Source of the DNA: Eutypella sp. D-1
Taxonomy: Eukaryota; Ascomycota; Sordariomycetes; Xylariales; Diatrypaceae
Reading direction: 5' to 3'
NCBI GenBank assembly: GCA_023313575.1
Contig: JAJTTP010000018.1
Location: 620,001 to 684,000 of the forward strand
DNA: 64,000 nucleotides
Notes under the pieces: model-generated
The model's input: only the letters and a program-made list of their open reading frames with translations
What the model was told of the DNA's origin: nothing
Databases searched by the model: none
Program-made: the position numbers and the translations under genes
Shown here: positions 13,753-27,380 of the stretch, piece by piece
Numbering within the stretch: position 1 is the first letter of the stretch
Layout of the letters: every line of letters begins with the position of its first letter

Positions 13753-16700
13753 CTTTTTAATGTAAACTTTTTTTTATAATAACTTTATTATCCGATCCGG
13801 TTAATATGGTATTTTATCTTTATTATAAACGTTATTAATTAAAATATAATGTTTGTAATTTAAATTTTCTTATTATTTATTATATATTTATTATAACCGA
13901 AATTAATATAACATGTTTAAGCTTAATCCGGAATAATTATAAAAGGTTATATTTTAATATCGAAAATTAAAGTTAAAATTTAAGGTTATAAAGGAAAAGA
14001 TTAATACGGTTAATATAAAACTCCGCTGTTTTTATTATTAAAAACATATATAATATAAAAAAATAATAAAAACGGTATTTCGTAATATTAATAACTTAAA
14101 GAAATTAAAAAAAAAAGCATCGGGCGGAAAATATACGTTTTATAAAGTCCGTTAAAATGTTTATAAATTTTAAGGTTATTTCGGATTTTAATTAATTTAA
14201 AATAAATATATCGGATAATTTTAATTAAAACGTTATTTTTATTAACGCGTTTATTAACGTTAATAAAACCTTTTTAAAAAGCGTTAAACGTTTATTAAAT
14301 AATTAATAAAGTTTTATATATTTTCGGAATTATTATATCCTTTTTATTTAACTTTATATTTTATCCGTCCATTTTTTATTTATATATTTAAGATTTTTTT
14401 TATTTCGTATTTATTTACTTTTATTTCGACGTTATTTTATCCTGTTTTTACAATATTTATATTTATTACGTTTTTAAATAAAAAAATATAACAAATTAAA
14501 TAAATTTTAATTTTTAATAATAAATTTAATTCGTAATTATCTTTTAATATTTTTTTAATAACTAAATACGGTCCGATATATTTATAATTAAGTTTTTTAT
14601 TAAATTATTTTATCGTAATATTTTTTATAATTAAATAAATTATATCTTTTTCCGAAAAAGTTTATTTTTTTAACCTTTTTTAATTATAATATTTATTTAT
14701 TTATTAATATATAAATTTAAGTTTTTTATTTTATTATTTTATATAATTATTTAAGTTATTTTAATATTAACATAATTTTAATATTATCCGGTCCTTTTTT
14801 ATAAACGTTTCGATAAACGTTTAAAGTAAATCCGAAATTAACGTTAATAAATATCGTTCGTATATTTTTATAATAAATTATATTATAAGCTAATTATATA
14901 ATAAATAATTATTTAATTTAATTATTTTATTTATAATTAATATATTATTAAAAATAAGTTTTTAATATTTAGTTAATTTATTTTATTTATGCGTTTATTT
15001 AAGGTTTAAAAATTATCGTAAATTTAAGGTTTAATCTTAATTTTATTATAAGATTTTATTAAAATTTTAATATAAATATTATTCTTTTATCGGAAATAGT
15101 TTTAAATATAAGGCCGTATATTATTATAATATGTCGTAAAAAAATATATATTATTTATTCCGTATCGGTATTTTCGTTATATAAAATAAAATAAGAAAAT
15201 TTTATAAATCGGTTAACGATTATAAATATATTATTATAACCGTTATATGTTATTAAATTTTTTAAAATCGGTAATTTAATAATAAAATCGAATATAATAG
15301 ATTTTTATAATTATTTATTTATTAATAATGGTTATTATTTTCCGTAAGGTTTATATCGTTATTATATTTATTATATTACTGATTTTATTTTATCGAATAT
15401 ATAAATCCGTTATAATCGTTTAAAGATTTTATAATCTTTTAATTATTTATATAAAAAATATTTATAATTCTTTTATTTTGTTTTATTAATAATTTATTAT
15501 TATATTATTCGATTTATTTAGATAAATTATTTTAAATATTTCTTTAACGTTTATCAGAATATTACGTGTTTAATTAATATATACTTTTTTTTATAACAGG
15601 TTATTTATTAATAATATTTGCTTATCCTTTTTTTAATTTTCTTTTATAAATAATAATATAATCAAATTCCGTAAAATACTTAACGTATTATAACTGTTTT
15701 TTATTAAAGGTTTAAATAATAAAAAAAGTATATAATGTTTTTATAATCGGTATAAATTTTAATTTAATATATATTTTTTATAAAGTAATATTTAAATTTT
15801 TTATCGTAAATTAAATAATTAAGTTCGGTTTTAATAAATTTATAAAAGTAAAATGCGATAAGGTATAATTTCCTTTCTTTATTTTATTATTTAATTTATG
15901 CTTTAAAAACGTAATCCGAAATATCGGTTTTTAATTTAACGGGTTTTTTAAAATCGTATATAATAAATATTAATTTATTAATAATAATATTTTTTAACTT
16001 TTTAAAAAATGCGTTTATTTTTTTTTTATTAATTCCGTAAAAAATGTTATAATATATTTAAATCGTTATATAAACTTCCGATAATAATTTATTAAGCCGA
16101 AAAAAGTTTATATCTTTTTTATATTAATAGGCATTTTTTAATCCTTAATAATTACGATTTTTTTAAGGTTTATTTTAATATGTTTAAAAGTAATAATATA
16201 TTTAAAAAATTCTATTTTTTATATATAAAATATACTTTTTTCGGGTTTTATTAATAAGTTAACGTTTTATAATATTTATAATATTTTATATATATATTTT
16301 TCGTGCTATTTTTTTAAATTTAAATAAATAAAGATATTATTAAAATAATAAATAATAAAAACATTAAAATAGTTTTATAAAACGTGGTTAATTATGCGTT
16401 AAAATAATGTTAATACGTTAATTAATTTAAAAGGTATAATTAAATATTCAAATAAGTTATATTTTGTTTTAAAAATTATTTTTTATTCGTTTCCGGGTTT
16501 AATTTTAATATAATAACACCTATTTTTAAAGTTTAAGGTAATAAATTATTTAATTTTATATAAATAATGTTTTATTTTAATAATAAATAATAACGGTATC
16601 TTATTTTTTATAATAATTTCGTTTAATTATCGGTAATCGATTATTAATTATAATTTGCTGTTTTTTTTAATATAAATATAATGGGATATCCGGTTAATAA

Positions 16701-18670
16701 TTTTAATTATCGAATATATTTTTTTATTAATTTATTTTCGAAATATTTCCGTAACTTTTTAAATTTAATTTTATTAAAATTATAAATTTTATAAAATCGT
16801 AACGTTTTTTTGTTTATAAAAATAATCTCGTAATTTTATTTATTATATTATAATAATCGTTTTTTAAACTTTTTACAAAATACTTTATTATATTAATAAT
16901 ATTACGGTAATATATTACGTATTCGTAATAATATGGTTATTTTTTTAAAAAAATATTATTAAAAAAGCGGAATCATTATCGGATAAATGCGATAATTTAT
17001 TTAATCCTTGTTTTATATCTTTTTTCCTTAATTTATTATATTCCTTTTAATAAAGTTTTTATCGTATTTTTATACCCGTACTTATTATTTATTAAGTATT
17101 AAAATCTTTTTTTTAAGTTATTATCGGTTTTTAAGAAATAAGGAAATATTATTTAACCAATTTTTTAATTAATCGATAAATTATACTGATATAATTATAA
17201 TTATTTGAAAATTATATTATATTTTCTTAAAAATATAATATTAAAAATAATATTTTATTTCTATTTTTCGATATATACGTTAAATTAATCGGTTTTCCGT
17301 AATATTTTCTTTTCGTTATATTAAAAAGCATAACCTTTAATTTTTAATATATTATAAAAATATTATTTCTTTTTTTATAATAATTATAATTTATTATATA
17401 ATTTTAAAATTATATAATTACTTTCGGCTCCGTTATTTATTATAACGATATATTAATTATTTTTAATTTTTATTTATATTATAATATATCCGTATCGTTT
17501 TTAAGGTTTTAAAATAGCTTATAAATATTATATTATGTTTTTAAACTTTATAATACCGTTTTATAACCTTAATATAAACGGTTTTATCTTTTTAAATCCT
17601 TACCGTAAATTTATATAACGTTATATAGGTTATCGTAACGTTTTTCCTTATTAAATCCTTTTTATATATACGGTTATTCTTTTACCGTTAATATTTTATA
17701 AAAATATTTAAAGCTAATTTTATTAAAAGTTATTTTTTTAATAAATCTTTATAAATATATAAATTAACGTTTAATAATTTATTTTTTTAATATCGGATTT
17801 TATATTTTTATTATTCGATTTTATTCCAGATTTTTATAATTTTTAATATTTAATATATATATTTATTATAATAATATATTTAATATCCTCCGGGGTAAAA
17901 TATTTTTTCCGGCCATTTCTAATTATATAATACGTAATTAATATAACGTATATTTTTTTTATATTATTATCGATCGGTTTTATTTCTTTTTTATTATAAG
18001 AAATTAAATCTTTTTTTAATTATTTATTTAATTCGGTTAATAATACCGGTTTTTCGTTCCTTATATTAATAATATTCGTATTTTCGGTAATTAACGGGGT
18101 GTTTTAAAAAAATACGGCATCCGAGTTTAAATTTTTTAATTAATAAATTTATTTTAATTACGAAATTATTATAAATAAATTTTAAATCGTTATTTTTTAA
18201 AACGTTATTAAAATCGTTTAACGTAAATGCTATATATTTTTTATAATTTATAATTTTATCGTTTTTTAAATTAATTAATTAATCGTTTTATTTTTATTCT
18301 TTTTATAAAATAAGTTTTTACGAAAGCTTTTTTTTTATCGTTATTAAAGTATTCGTTTTATTATTATTAACGTTATCGTTTTATTACGGTTTAAATTAAT
18401 CGTTTAGCTTTTTATAACCTTTTTTAATAAATGTTATTATCCGAATATATACGGCGGATTATTCCGAACGTTTTTCCACCGGTAAAAGGTTATTATTTTT
18501 CGGGTATAGGTTTTTAATCTTTATTTTATTTAAATTTTTTATATTTTTTTTAAAATATTTTATTTTACCTTAATTATAATATTTAATATATTATTTACTT
18601 TTTCGTATTATATTAAGCGTTATAAATTTTAATACCGTCCCGTAAAATATATCGGTAAGTTTTTAATTTT
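13753..18670 (-). mobile_element. Element A internal region, pol part, RIP-degraded
   Basis: This is the continuation of 13170-13320. It is collinear with element C/B internal sequence from about 20098 to 26199, for example around CGTCGGGCGGAAAATA at 14117 and 20607. On the minus strand the order is integrase tail near 14430-14640, then reverse transcriptase near 16320-16690. No open frame remains. It stops at 18670 where element B is inserted (duplication AATTT at 18671-18675) and resumes at 27381. Confidence 0.85.
16320..16690 (-). pseudogene. Reverse-transcriptase remnant of element A
   Basis: Minus-strand translation near 16321-16360 gives IYYFNNIFIY at the site of the canonical YLDDILIY block, so both catalytic Asp codons have become Asn. 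Near 16610-16690 the block KxNGKLRLVIDYRQLN is still recognisable, with Gln converted to stop. The changes are G-to-A and C-to-T only, as RIP produces. Confidence 0.8.
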
Positions 18671-18675
18671 AATTT

Positions 18676-19088
18676 TGTGACGGCTGGTTTATTCCTAACT
18701 ATTAGTCCAGTTAAGGGGTTTATATTAATAGGAGTGCTGGGGTTTTAAATAATAAGTAATTACGTTTGGTGATAATAAAAAAAAGGTGCTTTAAGTAATT
18801 AAGTTATATTATAAGCTGGTAAATTTAAAGATTATTTAAAAAAAAGGTAATAAACGTAATTATATATTATTTATATCCTTTATTCCTAACATTGGAATAT
18901 ATAATTATATTAAATCTTTAAATCGTAACGGATTTAACTGATACTTTTAGATTTATGGATTATAACGGATTTATATATGGCTTTTTTTATAGCTTATTAA
19001 ATATGGCTGGCTTACGTTTTTATTTTTCCGGCAATACCGTTAACGAATAAAGTTATTAGCTTTTATTTAACCTAATTAGGCCATAATA
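18676..19088 (-). repeat. Left (3') LTR of element B (subfamily II)
   Basis: 413 bp, TGTGACGGCTGG to GGCCATAATA (from ...CATAACA). The distinctive second half (GATCTAACTGATAC-type words and a GGCTGGCTTACG box) is shared with 22591-22996 and 26962-27375 only. Confidence 0.92.
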
Positions 19089-19665
19089 CGATCTTTTCCT
19101 TTTTAAGGTTTTTATTTTTAAAACTTAACTTCCGTGCTTTTATTTATTTTTTATAAGTTTTTTCCGTCCTTATATTTTTTATCTTTTTATTATAACTGAT
19201 CGTATTTTTAAATTTTATCGCCGTTTTAATTAACAGGACGGTTATAAAGCTTTTATTTTTTATATTTTATTTTCTGGTTTCGAAATTATATTTTATTCTT
19301 TTTATTTTTGTCGTAAAAAGTAATATATAATGTCCGAAAGTTTTGTTTATTATTAAAATTACATTTTATATAAACGGTAATACGATAATTTAAAGATTTT
19401 AATTAACTTTTTTTAAAATATCGTTTATAAATAAAATCGTTTAAAACATAAAAAGGCGTTAACCGAGAAGCGATTTTTTTATTTTTAAAAAGAAATAAAT
19501 AAAGTTATTACGCGTTTTTAACGTTTTCGAAAATTATAAAAGTTTTTTCGATATCGTGAAAAAAAGATAATTTATTATGGTTTTTAGTTTTTAAAAAAGT
19601 TAAAAAGTTTAAAGGAAAAAAAGCGTCGGGCGGAAAATGCACGTTTTATAAGGTTTATTAAAACG
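19089..19665 (-). mobile_element. 3' non-coding tail of element B internal region, truncated by element C
   Basis: 577 bp homologous to the start of the internal region at 20098-20655 and to the element A internal region after 13170. It includes the polypurine tract beside the LTR and the CGTCGGGCGGAAAATG block. It ends abruptly at AAACG before the LTR of copy C. Confidence 0.85.
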
Positions 19666-20097
19666 TATAACGGCTGGTTTATTCCTAACTATTAATCCAG
19701 TCGAGGGGTTTATGTTAATAAAAGTGCTAGGGGTTTTAAGTAATAAATAATCACGTCTGGTAATAATAATAAAAAAAGTATTTTAAATAACCAAGTTATA
19801 TTATAAACTAATAAGCTTAAAAACTATTTAAAAAAAAGGTAATAAACGTAATTATATATTATTTATATCTTTTATTCCTAATATTGAAATATATAGTTGT
19901 TATTAAATCGTTAAAATCGTATCCGAATATAACGATCTAACGTTATTAAAATTATTACCGATTTAACCGATCCTTTTTAATCGTATAGCGTATATGGCTT
20001 ACTTTAATATGGCTATCTCTTTTTTTAAAACTTAAATCAAGGATTTTTTCTTATTATGTTAACCTTATTAAACCTAATGGCCTAACCGGTTATAATA
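19666..20097 (-). repeat. LTR of element C (subfamily III) inside element B
   Basis: 432 bp, TATAACGGCTGG (from TGTGACGG) to GGTTATAATA, directly followed by the polypurine tract and internal sequence. Its second half matches the solo LTR at 21591, not the LTRs of element B, so it marks a separate insertion. Left flank AAACG (19661-19665); no partner LTR of this subfamily in the same orientation is found, so no second duplication can be paired. Confidence 0.85.
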
Positions 20098-20941
20098 CGA
20101 TCTTTCCTTTTTTAAAGTTTTATCCTTAAAACTTATTCCGTTTTTTCTACGTCCTTTAATAAGTTTTTCCTTTTTTTTTTCTCTTTATTTCCTTTTTTTA
20201 TTATATTTAATCATATATTTAAACGTATTAAACTTTTTATAAAAACAACGTAACGTAATTCTTTTTTAACTGCTATATTATCCGCTAATCTTTCCGATAT
20301 AACTTTTTATTTTTATTATAAACATTGTTATTTTAAATATAAAGTTTCGGAATCGGATTTTTCTCGTTATTCCTTTTATATTTAAAAAAACCAGCCTCGG
20401 TATAACGTTTTTAACCTTATTACCGAGCAGCTTTTTAAAGTATTTTCTTAATATCATAAATTGGAAACGGAATTTAAAAAGGTTATAAAAATTAAAAAAC
20501 GTGCAAAAACGTATACTTAACGTATTTAAAAATAAAAAAAAATATGGTATAAAAAAATGATAAAAACGGTATCTTATAATATCGATAATTTAGAAAAATT
20601 AAAAAAGTTAAAAAAGGAAAAACGTCGGGCGGAAAATATATATTTTATAAAATTTATTAAAATATCGGTAAATCCTAAGGTTATTTCGGATTTTAATTAA
20701 TCTAAAATGGATATATTAAATAATCTTAACTAAAATGCTATTCTTATTAACATTTCCGTCGGCGTTAATAAAAATCTTTTAAAAAACGTTAAATATTTAT
20801 TAAGTAATTAACAAATTCTTATATATTTTCGGAATTATTATATCCTTTTTATTTAACCTTATATTTTATTCGTCCATTTTTTATTTATACGTTTAAAATT
20901 TTCTTTACTTCGTATTTATCTGCTTTTATTTCGATATTATT

Positions 20942-21148
20942 TTATCCTGTTTTTATAACGTTTATATTTATTACGTCCTTAAATAAGGAAATATAAAAAA
21001 TTAAATAGATCTTAACTTTTAATAATAAATCCAATTCGTAATTATTTTTTAATATTTTCTTAATAATTAAATACGGTCCGATATATTTATAATTAAGTTT
21101 TTTATTAAATCGTTTTATTATAATGTTTTTTATAGCTAAATAAACCAT
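20942..21148 (-). pseudogene. Integrase C-terminal remnant (Ty3/gypsy)
   Basis: A 68-codon open frame on the minus strand includes KLNYKYIGPYLIIKKI and, after a short gap, ELDLLLKVKIYLIFYISLFK. This corresponds to the conserved Ty3/gypsy integrase tail KLDxKxxGPFxI...YxLxLPxxxKIHPVFHVSLLKP. Substitutions such as Pro to Leu and His to Tyr are C-to-T changes. It fixes the coding strand as minus and places the 3' end of pol beside the left LTR. The fragment has no independent function. Confidence 0.88.
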
Positions 21149-21590
21149 ATCTTTTTCCGAAAAGGTTAATCCTTTTAACTTTTTTTAGTTATAATATTTA
21201 CTTATTTATTAACGTATAAATTCGAGCTTTTTTTTTATTTTTTTATGTAATTATTTAAGTTATTTTAATATTAACATAACTTAAATATTATTTAATCCTT
21301 TTTTATAAACGTTTCGATAAACGTTTAGAATAAATCCGAAATTAGCGTTAATAAATATCGTTCGTATACTTTTATAATAAGCTATGTTATAAACTAATTA
21401 TATAATAAATAACCATTTTATTTAATTATTTTGCTTATAATTAATATACTGTTAAAAATAGGTTTTTAATATTTAATTAATTCGTTTTATTTATCTATTT
21501 ACCTAAGGTTTAAAAACTGTTATAAACTTAGGGTTTAATCTTAATCTTATTATAAAACTTTACCAAAATTTCGATACAAATATCGTTCCT

Positions 21591-22023
21591 TGTTATGACC
21601 GGTCGGGCCATTGGGCCTAATGGGGCTAAACACAACAAGAAAAGATCCCTGACTTAAGTTCTGGAGAAAAAAACAGCCACACTAAAGTAAGCCACATGCG
21701 CCACACGGCTAAAAAGGATCGGTTAAATCGGTAACGATCTTAACGATATTAGATCGCTATACTCGAATATAATCCTAACGATCCAACAGTAACCATATAT
21801 TCCAATATCAGGGATAAAAAATATAAATAATATATAATTACGTTTATTACCTTTTTTTTAAATAATCTTTAAACTTATTAGCTTATAATATAACTTAATT
21901 ACTTAAAGCACCTTTTTTTTTATTATTACTAAACGTAACTACTTATTATTTAAAACCTTTAGCACTCCTGTTAACATAAACCCCTCGACTGGACTAATAG
22001 TTAGGAATAGACCAGCCGTCACA
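21591..22023 (+). mobile_element. Solo LTR (subfamily III) inserted in the C/B chimera
   Basis: 433 bp, TGTTATGACC to GCCGTCACA, with intact ends and perfect TTCCT duplications (21586-21590 and 22024-22028). Its first 200 bp and last 60 bp are nearly free of RIP damage, so it is among the youngest or least mutated pieces in the stack. It interrupts the integrase region, which continues on both sides. Confidence 0.93.
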
Positions 22024-22590
22024 TTCCTTTATCGGAGATAATTTCGAATATAAAACCGTATATCGTTATAATATATCGTAAAAAAATATATGCCATTTAT
22101 TCCGTATCGGTATTTTTATTATATAAAATAAAATAAAAAAACTTTATAAATTGGTTAACGATTACAAATATGTTATTATAACCGTTATATATTATTAAAT
22201 CTTTTAATATTAGTAATTTAATAATAAAGTCGAATATAATAAATTCTTATAATCGTTTATTAACTAATAATGGTTATAATTTTCCGTAAAGTTTATATCG
22301 TTTTATTTTAATTTTTTTATATATATTATATCGTTATCGTATTTATTATATTACTAATTTCATTTTATCGAATATATAAGTCCGTTATAATCGTTTAAAA
22401 ATTTTATAATCTTTTAAATATCCGTATAAAAGATATTCATAAATTTTTTATATTAATTATTTTTACAGTTTTTATGGTATTTATAATTTTTTTATTTATT
22501 TTTTTATTAATAATTCGTTATTATATTATTCGATTTATTTATATAGGTTATTTTAAATAATCTTAATAATAAAAATTTATCGTTATTCCA

Positions 22591-22996
22591 TATGACGGCT
22601 GGTTTATTCCTAATTATTAATCCAGTCGAGGGGTTTATATTAGCAAAAATGCTAAGGTTTTAAGCAATAAGTAATCACGTTTAATGATAATAAAAAAAAA
22701 GGTGCTTTAAGTAATTAAGTTATATTATAAATTAATAAGCTTAAAGATTATTTAAAAAAAAGGTAATAAACGTAATTATATATTATTTATATCCTTAATA
22801 CTGAAATATGTGGTTATATTAGATTTTTAGATCGTAACGGATCTAACTGATACCTTTAGATCCATAGATCATGACGGATCCATATATGGCTCTTTTTATA
22901 GCTTATTAAGTATGGCTGGCTTACGCCTTTATTCTTCCGGTAATACCGTTAACGAATAAGGTTGCCTGCCCCACCTGGCCTAGTCAGGCCATAACA
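22591..22996 (-). mobile_element. Solo LTR (subfamily II) inserted in the C/B chimera
   Basis: 406 bp, TATGACGGCTGG to GGCCATAACA, flanked by perfect TTCCA duplications (22586-22590 and 22997-23001). Collinear internal sequence resumes after it (compare element A around 15540). Its right half is well preserved. Confidence 0.93.
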
Positions 22997-23837
22997 TTCC
23001 AGGTGTCTTTTTAACGTTTATCGGAATACCGCGTATTTAATTAATATATACTTTTTTTTCATAATAGGCTGCTTATTAATAACGTTTACTTATCCGTTCT
23101 CTGATCTTTTTCTATAGATAATAATGTAATCGAATTCCGTAAAATACTCGGCATATTATAACTATTTTCCGTTAAAGATTTAAATAATAAAAAAATGTAT
23201 AATATTTTTATAATCGGTATAAATTTTAACTTAATGCATATTTTTTATAAAGTAATATCTAAATTTTTTAAATGCATTAACGATAATAAGAAATTTTTTA
23301 TCGTAAATTAAATAATTAAATTCGGTTTTAATAAATTTATAAAAATAAAATACGATAAAATATAATTTCTTTTTTTTATTTCGTTATTTAATTTATACTC
23401 CGAAAACGTAATTTAAAGCGTTAATCTTTAACTTAATAAATTTTTTAAAATCGTATATAATAAATATTAATTTATTAATAATAATATTTTTTAACTTTTT
23501 AAAAGATTTATTTATTTTATTAATCCATATAAACCGTTTATCTTTTTTTATTAATTCCGTAAAAAATGTTATAATATGTTTAAATCGTTATATAAACTTC
23601 CGATAATAATTTATTAAACCGAAAAAAGCCTGTATTTTTTTTATATTAATAAATACCTTTTAATTTTTAATAATCGCGATTTTTTTAAGGTTTATTTTAA
23701 TATGTTTAAAGGTAATAATATATCCGAGAAATTCCATTTTTTATATATAAAATACACTTTTTTCGGGTTTTATTAATAAGTTAACGTTTTATAATATTTA
23801 TAATACTTTATATACATATTTTTTATGCTATTTTTTT

Positions 23838-24215
23838 AATTCCGAGTAAATAAAAATATCGTTAAAATAATAAATAACGAAAATATTAAAATATTTTTAT
23901 AAAACGTGGTTAATTATACGTTAAAACGATGTTAATATATTAGTTAATCCGAAAGGTATAATTAAATATTTAAACAGGCCGTATTTTATTTTAAAAGCTA
24001 TTTTCCACTTATTTCCGGATTTAATTCTAATATAATAATACCTATCCTTAAGATTTAAGGTAATAAACTATTTAATTCCGTATAAACGGTCCTTTATTTT
24101 AATAATAAATAATAACGGTATTCGGTTTTTAACGGTAATTTTATTTAATTATCGATAATCGATTACTAATCGTAATTTACCGTTTTCTTTAAGCATAAAT
24201 ATAATAAGGTATTTT
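23838..24215 (-). pseudogene. Reverse-transcriptase remnant of the C/B chimera
   Basis: On the minus strand, 24215-24140 reads LKENGKLRLVIDYR, stop, LN (ancestral Gln codon CAA now TAA). The stretch 23888-23838 reads FVIYYFNDIFIYSE, where the Ty3/gypsy enzyme has FVIVYLDDILIYSE. The first catalytic Asp is Asn. These motifs identify the family and prove inactivation. Confidence 0.88.
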
Positions 24216-26961
24216 GTTAATAATTTTAATCGTTAAATATATTTTTTTATTAATTTATTTTTAAGGTATTTTTATAATTTTTTAAGTTCGATTTTGTTAA
24301 AATTATAAATTTTATAAAATCGTAATGTTTTTCCTTTTATAAAGATAATTTTATAATTTTATTTATTACGATTTAATAATCTTTTTTTAAATTTTTCGCA
24401 AAATATTTTATCGTATTTATAATATTATGGTAATACGTTATATATTCGTAAAGGTATAATCGTTTCTTTTTTTAAAATGTTATTAAAAAAGCGGAATCGT
24501 TATCGGATAAATGTAATAATTTATTTAATCCTTTTTTTATATCTTTTTTTTTTTAATTTATTATATTCTTTTTAATATGGTTTTTATCGTATCCTTATGC
24601 CCGTATTTATTATCCGTTAAATATTAAAATCTTTTTTCTAAGTTATTATTAGTTTTTAAAAAATAAGGGAATATTATTTAGTTAATTTTTTAATTAATCG
24701 ATAAATTATATTAATATAGCTATAATTACTTAAAGATTATATCGTATCCTTTTAAAAACATAATATCGAAAATGACGTTTTATTTTTATCTTTTAATATA
24801 TACGTTAAATTAATCGGTTTTTCGTAATACTTTTTTTTCGTTATATTAAAAAGTATAACTTTCGGCTTTTATTATATTATAAAAATATTATTTCTTTTTT
24901 TATAATAGTTATAACTTATTATATAATTTCGGGGTTATATAATTATTTTCGGTTCCGTTATTTATTATAACGGTATATTAGTTATTTTTAACCTTTATTT
25001 ATATTATGGTATATCCGTATCGTTTTTAAGCTTTTAAAATAGCTTATAAATATTATATTACGTTTTTAAGCCTTAAAATACCGTTTTATAGTTTTAATAT
25101 AAATAGTTTTACCATTTTAAATCCTTATTATAAACTTATACGGCGTTATATAAGTTATTATAAAATTTTTTTTTATTAAATTCCTTTTATACGTATAATT
25201 ATTTTTTTACCTTTAAATCTTTATAAAAATATTTAAAGTTAATTTTATTAAAGGTTATTTTTTTTAATAAGTTTTTAAACATATATAAATTAACGTTTAA
25301 TAACTTATTTTTCCAGCATCGGATTTTATATTCTTATTATTCGATCTCGTTCCGGATTTTTATAGTTTTTAACGTTTAATATATATATTCGTTATAATAA
25401 CATACCTAATATCCTCCGGGGCAGGATATCCTTTTTAACCACTTTTATTCGTACGGTACGTAGTTATAATAACGCCGAATTTCTTTATATTATCGTTAAT
25501 CGGTTTCGTTTTTTTCTTATTATAAAAAATCGAATCCTTTTTTAATTATTTATTTAATTCGGTTAATAATACCGATGTTTCGTTTTTTATATTAATAATA
25601 TTCGTATTTTTAATAATTAATAAAATGTTTTAAAAAATACGGCGTCCGAGTTTGGATTTTTTAATTAATAAATTTATCCCAGTTACGAAATTATTATAAA
25701 TAAATTTTAAATCGTTACTTTTTAAAACGTTATTAGGATTATTTAACGTAAATGCCGTATATTTCTTATAGTTTATAATTTTATTATGTTTTAAACCAGT
25801 TAATTAATTATTTTATTTTTTTTTTTTTTACGAAATAAGTTTTTACGAAAGCTTTTTTTTTATCGTTATTAAAGTATTCGTTTTATTATTATTAACGTTA
25901 TCGTTTTATAACGGCTTAAGTTAATTATTTAACTTTTTATAATCCTTATTAATAAATATTATTATCCGAATATATGCGGCGGATTATTCCGAACGTTTTT
26001 TTACCGGCAAAAGGTTATTCTTTTTCGGGCATAAGTCTCCAGTTTTTATTTTATTTAAATCCTTTATATTCTTTTTTAAAATATTTTATTTTACCATAAT
26101 TATAATATTTGATTTATTATTTATTTTTTCGTATTATATTAAATAATATAAATCCTGGTGTTATTCCGTAAAATATATCGGTAAGCTTTTAATCCTGATT
26201 TTTATTATTTTAATATCTTTTAAATCCTTTAAGTATATAATATCTTTTTTTCTCTTAATATCGTTTAAATTATTTATTATCGATTTTAATTATTAAAGTA
26301 ATAAATTTATCGAAAACACCTAATTTATTTTACGTAATAATTTTATCTTTAACCAAATCCTTAAATCCTTAATAAAACGTATCGATAAAAGATTTATTAT
26401 TAACTTAATTTGTTTTAACGGTAAATTATTTAAATTACGCGGCGTATATATAAATTACCCCTTTTTATTTAAAGGTTAAAAGTTATTACGTAACGGCTTA
26501 GGCTTTATCCGGATTTCCGTAATTAGCTTTTATTTTTTTTTTAAAATTTTTATATTTTTTAAAAAAACGTTTAATTTCCGTAAATCTTTTTTTTTCCTTT
26601 ACTTTTACGAAGGTATTTAAAATAGGTTTAAACTATTAAGTTATCCCCCCGGTAAAACATAAAACGATATCGAGAATTTTATCCGTTTCCGTAATATATA
26701 TATAACGTTATTAATATAAATAAGCTACGGTTATAATAAAAAAAAGTCGTACGGGGGTAATGCCATTATAAGGTCCAGGTTTTTTAAATTTAAATTTAAC
26801 GGGTATAACCTTTTAATTCGTAAATGTAATTACCGTTTACTCGATTTATTCGATTTATTTAAATAATTATTAAATAACTTATTAAACGTTTTAATTTAAA
26901 AAAAACATTTTATCGGATATTGCTTAAAGTTAATAATATTATTAAATAAAAACTTATAACA

Positions 26962-27375
26962 TATAACGGCTGGTTTATTCCTAATTATTAATTTAATTAA
27001 AGGGTTTATATTAATAAAAATGCTAAGGTTTTAAATAATAAGTAATTACGTTTAGTAATAATAAAAAAAAAGGTGTTTTAAATAATTAAATTATATTATA
27101 AACTAATAAGCTTAAAAATTATTTAGGAAAAAGGTAATAAACGTAATTATATATTATTTATGTTTTTTATTTTTAATATTAAAATATGTAATTATATTAG
27201 ATTTTTAAATCGTAACGGATTTAATTAATACCTTTAGATTTATGGATTATAACGGATTTATGTATGGCTTTTTTTATAGCTTATTAAGTGTGGCTGGTTT
27301 ACGTTTTTATTTTTCCGGCAGTACCGCTAACGAATAGGGTTACTAGCCCCCATTTGGCCTAGTCAGGCCATAACA
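26962..27375 (-). repeat. Right (5') LTR of element B (subfamily II)
   Basis: 414 bp, TATAACGGCTGG to GGCCATAACA, matching 18676-19088. AATTT follows at 27376-27380. The last 50 bp are well preserved. Confidence 0.92.
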
Positions 27376-27380
27376 AATTT

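Larger units (their letters stand above)
20098..26961 (-). mobile_element. Internal region of the C/B chimera (gag-pol), RIP-degraded
   Basis: Minus-strand order from left to right is polypurine tract, integrase C-terminus (20942-21148), reverse transcriptase (23838-24215), then the presumed gag side up to the 5' LTR at 26962. It is collinear with element A. It contains two solo LTRs (21591-22023 and 22591-22996). It must change from copy C to copy B sequence somewhere, since it starts at a subfamily III LTR and ends at a subfamily II LTR; the crossover point cannot be placed by eye. Confidence 0.85.
18676..27375 (-). mobile_element. Element B: Ty3/gypsy retrotransposon nested in element A, partly chimeric with C
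   Basis: LTRs 18676-19088 (413 bp) and 26962-27375 (414 bp) belong to the same subfamily (II). A perfect AATTT duplication flanks the element (18671-18675 and 27376-27380). Element A internal sequence is collinear across it: the end at 18670 corresponds to 26199 and continues at 27381. Inside lies a second, different LTR (19666-20097) followed by a full set of internal sequence, indicating that another copy (C) was inserted and partly deleted. Two solo LTRs are also present. Confidence 0.92.
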
